From: Pseudomonadota bacterium
GTDB taxonomy: Bacteria > Myxococcota > UBA9042 > PHBI01
Direction of reading: 5' to 3'
DNA: 11,092 bases
NCBI GenBank assembly: GCA_005788935.1
Contig: SYAK01000236.1
Location: forward strand, 1 to 11,092
Below the pieces are notes generated by a model. The model was not told where the DNA came from, ran no database searches, and saw only the letters and a list, made by a program, of their open reading frames with translations. The position numbers and the translations under genes are program-made. Positions 6,242 to 11,092 of this stretch are shown here, one piece after another. Each line of letters begins with the position of its first letter. Positions within the stretch are counted from its first letter, which is position 1.

Positions 6242-7600
6242 TCAGATACCGAAGCTCGCCTTCGCGCCCTGCGGCCCAAGCCCCTGAGAGGCGGCCCGCT
6301 TGAACGCGGCGGCCATCGCGCTCTGCGCCTGCTGCTGTGTCTGGGCTGCGGCGCTCGAGGTGGCCCCGCGCGTGTCAGGCGACTCGCTCCCCGGGGTGGC
6401 GCTGGTGTTGTCGGCGACCGGGGCTGGAGAGTCCGCGTTGACGCGGCTCGGACGCGGCGGCGTCGCGGTCTGGACGCTCGCGGCGTCGGATGACGTGGCG
6501 GTCGGGCGCGGAGCAGGTCGGAACTCGCGCAGCTCTTTCATGGCGACCTCGGCCGAGCCGGACCGGGAAGCGATGCCAGCCCCGCGAGGGGCGCTCGGGC
6601 CACGATTGACCTCGGGGCTCGTACCGTCCGTTCGTCCGGAGTCCCTGGCGTCGGCCACAGACGGCCGCGCCGCTGACCGTGGCGAGGCCTCGGGGCTCTG
6701 AGCCGGAGTCGCCCGCTGGGCCGATGGGCGCACCTCTTCGGACTTCAGCCGATTCGTCACTGCGACGGACGCAAGCGAGACAATCGACCCGGCCGCGACG
6801 CCAGGGACCCGCACGCTCATGCCGGCGCCGACCTCGCGATCCTTCGCGTCCGTGGACGAAGCCAAGGCGGGCTTGGCCGCTGCGCCATCGCGAGATGGAC
6901 GGGTCGCCTTCTCGGGGCGCGGGGCGCGGTCGCCCGGTGCATCCCCGGGGGCCTGCACGAGCTTGCGGACCTCGACGGACTCGGTCGCAACCAGCGAGCC
7001 CGCACCGACGCCGGGCAGGCGGACGCTCATGCCGGCCCCGACGCCGAGGTCCTGCGATTTGCGAGGCGGCTCGGTCGGGACATTCGTCCGGGGTGGCTCG
7101 GGCGTGAAGGGTGGCGGCGGCATGAGGATGCGCGGAGCCTCAGCCTCGCCTGCGGCGATCGCCTTCTGTGAGGGCGGATACGGCGGCACCGCGGCGTCGC
7201 GGCGCGACGGGCGACCTGCGGCCCCAGCCTCTGCGGTCGGGACCGGCTTGGCCTCGAGAGCAGACCTCTGTGGGGCGGTCACGGCCGCGGTCGGGGCGAG
7301 CAGATCGGCCGCAGCGGTGGCGAGCCGGTTGCGCTCGGTCTCACTGAGGACCGGGCGGCGGGCGGTGCGGGACTGGAGCAGCGTCGAGTCGCCCTCGGGC
7401 ATCGCAGTCACGCGGCGGCTGCTGCCGGTGATCGCGTCGGCCGAGCGAACACTCTGGACCTCGGCGCGGACCGTGGAGCGGTCGGACGGGTTCTCCTCGG
7501 TCTCACCTTCCGGGAGGCCGGCGACGCGTGCGACAGGCGTCACGGGAGAGGACTGGACGGCGCGGGCGAGGCCGGACTGAATAAGGTCGATTGGCTGCAT
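6242..7600 (-). CDS. Unrecognised 452-residue low-complexity protein with a duplicated 25-residue motif
   Basis: I do not recognise this protein. It starts MQPIDLIQSGLARAVQSS, a short amphipathic helix, with no signal peptide or membrane segment. Most of the chain is rich in Ala, Pro, Ser, Arg and Thr and is probably disordered. Two ordered-looking islands stand out: VGAGMSVRLPGVGAGS...VEV (187-211) and VGAGMSVRVPGVAAGS...VAV (257-281). They share about 18 of 25 positions, with 70 residues from the start of one to the start of the next. A Gln/Ala-rich C-terminus (QTQQQAQSAMAAAFKRA, 420-436) may be helical. ATG at 7600 is preferred because GAGGTG lies just ahead and the ordered N-terminus begins there; the frame stays open to 7777 without other support. 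It is the first gene of the minus-strand unit, divergent from the MBL gene. A scaffold, linker or surface-associated role is possible but unsupported. Coding is credible from length, start signal and the conserved repeat. Confidence 0.6.
   Translation of the reverse strand: MQPIDLIQSGLARAVQSSPVTPVARVAGLPEGETEENPSDRSTVRAEVQSVRSADAITGSSRRVTAMPEGDSTLLQSRTARRPVLSETERNRLATAAADLLAPTAAVTAPQRSALEAKPVPTAEAGAAGRPSRRDAAVPPYPPSQKAIAAGEAEAPRILMPPPPFTPEPPRTNVPTEPPRKSQDLGVGAGMSVRLPGVGAGSLVATESVEVRKLVQAPGDAPGDRAPRPEKATRPSRDGAAAKPALASSTDAKDREVGAGMSVRVPGVAAGSIVSLASVAVTNRLKSEEVRPSAQRATPAQSPEASPRSAARPSVADARDSGRTDGTSPEVNRGPSAPRGAGIASRSGSAEVAMKELREFRPAPRPTATSSDAASVQTATPPRPSRVNADSPAPVADNTSATPGSESPDTRGATSSAAAQTQQQAQSAMAAAFKRAASQGLGPQGAKASFGI
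6758..6832 (-). repeat. Second copy of the 25-residue coding repeat
   Basis: Encodes VGAGMSVRVPGVAAGSIV and the following seven residues. It matches the copy at 6968-7042 in 18 of 25 residues. The differences are mostly conservative (Leu/Val, Leu/Ile, Gly/Ala), which suggests selection on protein sequence after an old duplication. Confidence 0.65.
6968..7042 (-). repeat. First copy of the 25-residue coding repeat
   Basis: Encodes VGAGMSVRLPGVGAGSLV and the following seven residues, and starts 210 bases from its partner at 6758-6832. The sequence between the copies is charged and Pro/Ala-rich with no obvious duplication, so the unit is the short motif itself rather than a longer tandem repeat. 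Confidence 0.65.
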
Positions 7601-7662
7601 TGGACACCTCGGGGGCTGAAGTCCGTGGCGGAGGAGGAGGGGGGCTCCGAACCCTTTGCGGT

Positions 7663-7692
7663 CATATACGCACGTCGCGGATGGTGAATCAA
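7663..7692 (-). promoter_or_regulatory. Possible sigma-70-like promoter of the minus-strand unit
   Basis: Read on the minus strand, TTGATT (7692-7687) and TATATG (7668-7663) are separated by 18 bases, each matching 4 of 6 consensus bases. This is the only AT-rich stretch in the 207-base divergent gap. It would start transcription near 7656, about 55 bases before the ATG at 7600. Spacing and position fit; the match is modest. I saw no equally good element pointing toward the MBL gene. Confidence 0.35.
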
Positions 7693-7766
7693 GCGTTCGG
7701 TCGATTTCGCGTGGATTCCTGCCGCGACAGCCTCGGAGGGAGCCCGGGTCGCGGTCTAGTGACGAG

Positions 7767-7785
7767 CGGCCCTTCACTCGGGCCG
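7767..7785 (+). other. Short perfect hairpin in the leader of the MBL gene
   Basis: CGGCCC (7767-7772) and GGGCCG (7780-7785) form a 6-base stem around a 7-base loop, ending 22 bases before the ATG at 7808. It could affect translation or be an operator. In DNA this GC-rich such stems arise easily by chance. Confidence 0.25.
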
Positions 7786-7807
7786 GCGGTTCGCGTACAG
7801 GAGGGAC

Positions 7808-8716
7808 ATGACGCGACCTGTGCCGAGGACCTCGATTTCAGATGTGGAAGTTCTCGCGCTGCGCACGCCGACGCTGCCGCCAGCCGAGACGACCAACACC
7901 GTGATTTTCGGATCGGTAGCCGGTGGTGATGGCCCGTCCTACGTCGTGGATCCCGCGACGCCACATGCGTCGGAGCGCGCGCGGCTCCTCGACGCGCTTG
8001 GAGCGAGGACGGACCTCGCGGGGATCGTGCTGACCCACCACCACCGCGACCACATCGGGGCGGCGGCCTGGCTCTCGGCCGAACTTGGGCTTCCGGTTTG
8101 GGCGCACGCGCGGACAGCGGCGCTCGTGGGGTCGGTCCGCGGTGGGGCCGAGCTCGTGGTGGCGCGGGCGCTCGGGGAGGGAGACCGGATCGGGGAGTGG
8201 ACCGTGCTGCACACCCCGGGGCATGCCTCCGACCACCTGACGCTCGTCTGCGAGGGGACTGGGACGGCGATCGTTGGCGACATGGTGGCGTCTGTCGGGA
8301 CGATCGTGGTCGACCCGCCTGATGGGCACATGGGGACCTACCTCGGCCAGCTCTCGCGTTTGCGGGATCTCGGCCTCGCGACGGCCATCCCTGCCCATGG
8401 GGACCCCATTCAAGCGCCCTCGGGGCACTTCGAGATGTACCTCGCCCACCGGCGTCGGCGGGAGGGCCGCGTTCTCGCGGCGCTCGCGGATGCGCCGAAA
8501 ACGGTCGCGGAGCTGACGGCCGAAGCCTGGCGCGAGGTCCCGGTTGGGGTGTTGCCGCTCGCAGCGCGGGCCTGCGTCGCGCACCTCGAGCATCTCCGAG
8601 AGCTCGGCCTCGCTCGGACGGAACAGGCCGTCGCGTTGGAGAAGGAAGCCTTCGGGGTGGCTTCGAACGACGGCAGGACGTGGCTCGACCGCGCGATGCT
8701 GTGGCGTCTGACATGA
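7808..8716 (+). CDS. LACTB2-like metallo-beta-lactamase-fold hydrolase with winged-helix C-terminus
   Basis: 302 residues. The MBL domain (about 10-215) carries the two-metal site: THHHRDHIG (76-84) supplies His77, His79, Asp81 and His82; His139 lies in PGHASDHL (137-144); Asp158 in GDMV; His197 in AHGDP (196-200). The C-terminal ~80 residues (VLAALADAPKTVAELT, then HLEHLRELGLA) read like the small winged helix at the end of LACTB2 and related bacterial proteins. Human LACTB2 is a single-strand endoribonuclease; bacterial relatives are mostly annotated as hydrolases of unknown substrate, so RNA cleavage here is only a possibility. There is no signal peptide, so it is cytosolic. The start ATG follows AGGAGGG closely. 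fdhD begins 15 bases after the stop, so the two are probably co-transcribed. A glyoxalase II is less likely because of the winged-helix tail. Confidence 0.82.
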   Translation: MTRPVPRTSISDVEVLALRTPTLPPAETTNTVIFGSVAGGDGPSYVVDPATPHASERARLLDALGARTDLAGIVLTHHHRDHIGAAAWLSAELGLPVWAHARTAALVGSVRGGAELVVARALGEGDRIGEWTVLHTPGHASDHLTLVCEGTGTAIVGDMVASVGTIVVDPPDGHMGTYLGQLSRLRDLGLATAIPAHGDPIQAPSGHFEMYLAHRRRREGRVLAALADAPKTVAELTAEAWREVPVGVLPLAARACVAHLEHLRELGLARTEQAVALEKEAFGVASNDGRTWLDRAMLWRLT

Positions 8717-8731
8717 CAGGGGTGACGTGCC

Positions 8732-9571
8732 GTGGTGATTGATTCAGGGGCGGAGGCGTTGGCGGCGGCGGACGGTGCCCGGGCGGTCGTCGGCGTGCGG
8801 CACGAGGCGAGCGGCGGTCTGGCGTCCGATGATTGGCTGCCGGACGAGCGCCCGCTCGAGATCGCTGTCGAGCTGACCCCGCTGACGGTGGTCCTGAGAA
8901 CGCCGGGGTCGGCCGCGGATGATGTGGCGCTCGCGACCGGCTTGTTGTTGGCCGAGGGGGTTATCGACGGGGCCGAGGACCTCGCGGGCATCGCGCGTTG
9001 CGACAGCCCGCTCGCGCCGCCCGATGGTCGTGTCGTGGCCCGGCTCGCGGCAGGGGTACCGCTGCCCTCGGCCGAACGGTTGCTCGTGTCGGCGACAGGC
9101 TGCGGAATGTGCGGCAAGACCCTCGCGAGCCAGCTGGCGCGGCGCGTTCCGGTCCGGACGGACGCGCCGCAGCCGCCGTCCCCCGAGGAGATCCGTGGGC
9201 TGGAAAGTCGGTTGCGAGGGTCCCAGCAGCTCTTTGCGCGGACGGGCGGCGTCCACGGGGCAGCGCTGTTCAAGGGCGGAGACCTGCTCGACACGACCGA
9301 GGACGTGGGGCGCCACAACGCGGTCGACAGGCTCGTCGGGCGGCGACTGCTCGGAGCGAGGACGGATCTCGTGGGCTGCTGGCTTTGGGTCTCGGGGCGC
9401 GTCAGCTTCGAGTTGGTGCAGAAGGCGCTGCGGGCTCGCGCGGAAGCGCTTGTGGCTGTTGGAGCGCCGACGGTGCTGGCGGTCGAGCTGGCGCGGGCCC
9501 ATGGCCTTACGCTTGTCGGGTTTGCGCGCAGCGGGCGCTTCACGGTCTACGCGGGAGCGGTCGGCGGCTGA
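8732..9571 (+). CDS. fdhD: Formate dehydrogenase accessory sulfurtransferase FdhD
   Basis: 279 residues, normal length. FdhD passes sulfur from the cysteine desulfurase IscS to the bis-MGD cofactor, which is needed for active formate dehydrogenase; it is cytosolic. Elements in order: DERPLEIAVE (38-47), RTPGSAADDVALATGLLLAEG (56-76), the sulfur-carrying CGMCG (124-128, Cys124 and Cys127), FARTGGVHGAALF (168-180), EDVGRHNAVDRLVG (190-203), SGRVSFELVQKA (221-232), and LVGFARSGRFTVYAG (261-275). The segment usually reading SAPT is GAPT (244-247), and the preceding Gly-Ile-Pro stretch is replaced by ARAEAL; other motifs are intact. The start GTG at 8732 has AGGGG 9 bases ahead. It lies 15 bases after the MBL gene and overlaps the esterase gene by 25 bases, tail to tail. 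No formate dehydrogenase gene is visible, so its client is outside the window. Confidence 0.93.
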   Translation: MVIDSGAEALAAADGARAVVGVRHEASGGLASDDWLPDERPLEIAVELTPLTVVLRTPGSAADDVALATGLLLAEGVIDGAEDLAGIARCDSPLAPPDGRVVARLAAGVPLPSAERLLVSATGCGMCGKTLASQLARRVPVRTDAPQPPSPEEIRGLESRLRGSQQLFARTGGVHGAALFKGGDLLDTTEDVGRHNAVDRLVGRRLLGARTDLVGCWLWVSGRVSFELVQKALRARAEALVAVGAPTVLAVELARAHGLTLVGFARSGRFTVYAGAVGG

Positions 9572-10773
9572 GACTGTTCGGCGCGGGCTGACAGCCAGGT
9601 CGCGGCGATGGCGGCGCCTGCGAGCGCGCGGTGGGACCAGAGGACATCGAAGGCGTGCTGGGCGCCGGGAACCTCGATGAGGACGACGTCACGATGGACG
9701 GCGGCGAGGGCGCGCGACTCCGCGGGAGGAACGAGTGTGTCCCGGTCGCCGTGAATCAGCAGAGTCGGAGGCAGTCGGCGGTCCGAGTCGCGCGCGGTGA
9801 GGGCGTGCTCAATCGGGGAAGCGTCGGCGAATAGCGGTTGGGCGGTCGCGAGGGGGCGCTTCGCGATGAGGCGTTCCCAGAGCAGTCGCAGTGAGCCGTG
9901 GGGCCAGTGGCCATGTCGGTCAAGGAGGTCGTGGACCCCGTAGAAGGCGAGGCAGCCCGAGAGCGGGCGGGCCTTGATGGGCCATCCGTCGGCAGCGAAG
10001 GCGATTCGGGCGGCGAGTTGTGCGCCGGCCGAGTTGCCTGCGAGGAAGGTTGGTGCGCCGTCATTCGGCCAGCGGGCGTCGAGCCATGTGATCGCGCGCC
10101 GCACGTCGTCGAGCGGCTCGGGCCAGGTTGCGCGCGGTGCGAGGCGGTAGCCGACGGAGGCCACCTCCCAGCCTTCGGCGAGCAGCCGCCGGAACAGGAG
10201 GCGCCCCTGCCAGCGGCGGAAACCGAGCACCCAGCCGCCGCCGTGGACGTAGATGAGGCGCCCGCGCGGTGATGCTATCGAGGCGGCTGCCGGCCGGTGG
10301 AGGTCGAGTCGGTGGTGGCGATCTGGCCCGTAGGAAGCGGTCTCACAGTCGCTCGCGCGGCTGGCGTGGACGAAGAACAGGGGCCAGGCCCACGCGGGTC
10401 GCCGCAGCGACGTCGGAATCGCGAGGTCGAGTGCATGGCGTGCCGTGGCGAGCGCGTGTTCGGCGTCGCGTGGCCCGGCCAGGAGGGTCGGCAGATAGAC
10501 GGGCGTCAGCGCGAGACCGATCAGGCCGGTGGTTGTCCAGAGACCTCCTTTGGCAACGCCGACCCCGGCGAGCGTCCCGACGAGCAGTGTCACCTGCGGG
10601 GCGAGCTCGGACGCGAGCCAGGCGGCCATGAACCCGGCAAACGCGAGCGGGCCTGGCCGTCGCGGAGGGTAGGTGGCCGCGAGCGCCGAGGCGAGCGCAA
10701 TGCCGCCGGCAAGGGCCAGCAAGAGGCCTCCCAGTGAGGCGTTGATCGCAATTTCGGAAGACGGCTGGGCCAC
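9547..10773 (-). CDS. Membrane-anchored HSL-family alpha/beta hydrolase (esterase/lipase)
   Basis: 408 residues. The first ~100 form about four hydrophobic segments (near 10-34, 42-58, 60-75, 83-99), followed by a catalytic domain (about 145-400). The HSL signature HGGGW (177-181) forms the oxyanion hole. The nucleophile is Ser248 in GNSAG (246-250); the acid is probably Asp345 in HGDRDTLVP (341-349); the base is His373 in GAQHAF (370-375). This architecture resembles membrane-associated carboxylesterases of the LipQ/LipC kind, which hydrolyse short- to medium-chain esters; the substrate here is unknown. The start GTG at 10773 is the farthest upstream start and has only a weak ribosome site, so the exact N-terminus is uncertain. 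A start slightly downstream would still keep the membrane part. The C-terminal Pro/Ala tail overlaps fdhD by 25 bases. It has no operon partner in view. Confidence 0.8.
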   Translation of the reverse strand: MAQPSSEIAINASLGGLLLALAGGIALASALAATYPPRRPGPLAFAGFMAAWLASELAPQVTLLVGTLAGVGVAKGGLWTTTGLIGLALTPVYLPTLLAGPRDAEHALATARHALDLAIPTSLRRPAWAWPLFFVHASRASDCETASYGPDRHHRLDLHRPAAASIASPRGRLIYVHGGGWVLGFRRWQGRLLFRRLLAEGWEVASVGYRLAPRATWPEPLDDVRRAITWLDARWPNDGAPTFLAGNSAGAQLAARIAFAADGWPIKARPLSGCLAFYGVHDLLDRHGHWPHGSLRLLWERLIAKRPLATAQPLFADASPIEHALTARDSDRRLPPTLLIHGDRDTLVPPAESRALAAVHRDVVLIEVPGAQHAFDVLWSHRALAGAAIAATWLSARAEQSQPPTAPA

Positions 10774-10892
10774 TGAGCGACAGTGCCGTCGAAGCCTGCG
10801 GGCCGCAAGGGGGGGCAGCTCTGTTCGTGCGTGGGCTTGAACATGCAGGGCTTGCCCCGTGTGCGGAAGGATGGTCGGGGGAGGCGGTCGGC

Positions 10893-10929
10893 CGCAGAAG
10901 CTGCGTTATTTGGCTGGAGCAGACGCAGC
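10893..10929. repeat. Nested inverted repeats in the right-hand gap
   Basis: CGCAG (10893-10897) pairs with CTGCG (10901-10905) across three bases. An overlapping GCTGCGT (10900-10906) instead pairs perfectly with ACGCAGC (10923-10929) across 16 bases. The element lies about 68 bases after the stop of the right-edge minus-strand gene and about 120 bases before the esterase start, so it could be that gene's terminator or a regulatory site. There is no clear T-run on the minus strand. The rest of the gap (10774-10996) shows no gene or convincing promoter to me. Confidence 0.3.
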
Positions 10930-10996
10930 GTTGACCAACCGTCGCGCAGTTGGGGCACGTCGGGGTTGGGGTTGTGGGTCGCCTGCGGTCGTCAGG

Positions 10997-11092
10997 TCAA
11001 GCCAGCTGCCATGCCGGGAGCGGTGCCGGCCCGGCGGGGAGGTTCAGCGTGCGGCAGAGCTGCCAGGTGCCTCCGGGGAAGATGGCCGAGAG
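10997..11092 (-). CDS. C-terminal end of an unidentified protein (cut by window edge)
   Basis: The last 31 codons and TGA stop of a frame entering from the right edge. The residues read LSAIFPGGTWQLCRTLNLP and then a short Pro/Ala stretch ending in WQLA. About 28 of 31 codons end in G or C, better than the other minus-strand frames, one of which stops internally and the other of which is Arg/Pro-rich. The plus-strand frame from the ATG near 11013 has poorer codon bias. Coding is therefore likely, but the fragment is too short to name a family. Confidence 0.45.
   Translation of the reverse strand, partial: LSAIFPGGTWQLCRTLNLPAGPAPLPAWQLA

Noticed and set aside
4112..6493. 793-codon open frame on the plus strand
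   Set aside because: It lies antisense to the patatin gene, is rich in Arg, Gly, His and Ala with no recognisable domain, and is explained by few stops arising opposite GC-rich codons.
7689..8714. 341-codon minus-strand frame opposite the MBL gene
   Set aside because: Arg/Pro/Ser-rich with no domain. The plus-strand frame carries the full metal-binding motif set.
8410..9543. 377-codon minus-strand frame opposite fdhD
   Set aside because: Ser/Arg/Thr-rich antisense frame; FdhD motifs on the plus strand are unambiguous.
10903..10940. Promoter for the esterase around an AAATAA stretch on the minus strand
   Set aside because: The AT-rich hexamer matches the -10 consensus poorly and no -35 element lies at a workable distance.
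1..11092. Mobile elements, CRISPR arrays, tRNA or rRNA
   Set aside because: No transposase-like frame, spaced short repeats, cloverleaf or rRNA-like sequence was seen on either strand.

Overview
The window is uniformly GC-rich (roughly 70% by eye, third codon positions almost all G or C). It is densely packed with housekeeping and accessory genes. I see no insertion sequence, phage gene, CRISPR array, tRNA or rRNA. The gene mix is a class II fructose-bisphosphatase, MobA/FdhD molybdo-enzyme maturation, a large exported patatin and a hyaluronan-synthase-like transferase. With the base composition this fits a GC-rich Gram-negative such as a myxobacterium or other 'deltaproteobacterial' lineage. 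That placement is inference only; no marker gene here settles it.

Layout, left to right. The left edge carries the N-terminus of glpX on the minus strand (1-160). It is divergent from mobA on the plus strand (336-914), the molybdenum cofactor guanylyltransferase. A 290-base gap (915-1204) follows. It holds an 18-base TetR/FadR-like palindrome (938-955) and a possible sigma-54 promoter (1054-1070). Next comes a plus-strand hotdog acyl-CoA thioesterase (1205-1675).

The thioesterase runs tail-to-tail, with a 25-base overlap, into the end of a four-gene minus-strand unit read from 7600 down to 1651. In transcription order the unit encodes: a 452-residue low-complexity protein with a duplicated 25-residue motif; a signal-peptide-bearing 816-residue patatin-like phospholipase; a YqiA-type alpha/beta hydrolase; and a membrane family-2 glycosyltransferase resembling hyaluronan synthase or NodC. 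The last two overlap at ATGA and the preceding gap is 20 bases, so at least the patatin, hydrolase and glycosyltransferase are probably co-transcribed.

Divergent from that unit, across a 207-base gap, are a LACTB2-like metallo-beta-lactamase-fold hydrolase (7808-8716) and, 15 bases on, fdhD (8732-9571). FdhD and MobA serve the same class of enzymes (molybdo/tungsto formate dehydrogenases and relatives), so the window holds two separated pieces of one maturation pathway. fdhD again ends in a 25-base tail-to-tail overlap, this time with a minus-strand membrane-anchored HSL-type esterase (9547-10773). A 223-base gap with nested inverted repeats follows, and the last 31 codons of an unidentified minus-strand gene run off the right edge.

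The most interesting candidates are the minus-strand unit linking an unknown repeat protein, an exported lipase and a polysaccharide synthase, and the fatty-acid-regulator-like palindrome upstream of the acyl-CoA thioesterase. All functional assignments come from motif reading of the sequence; no database search was run.
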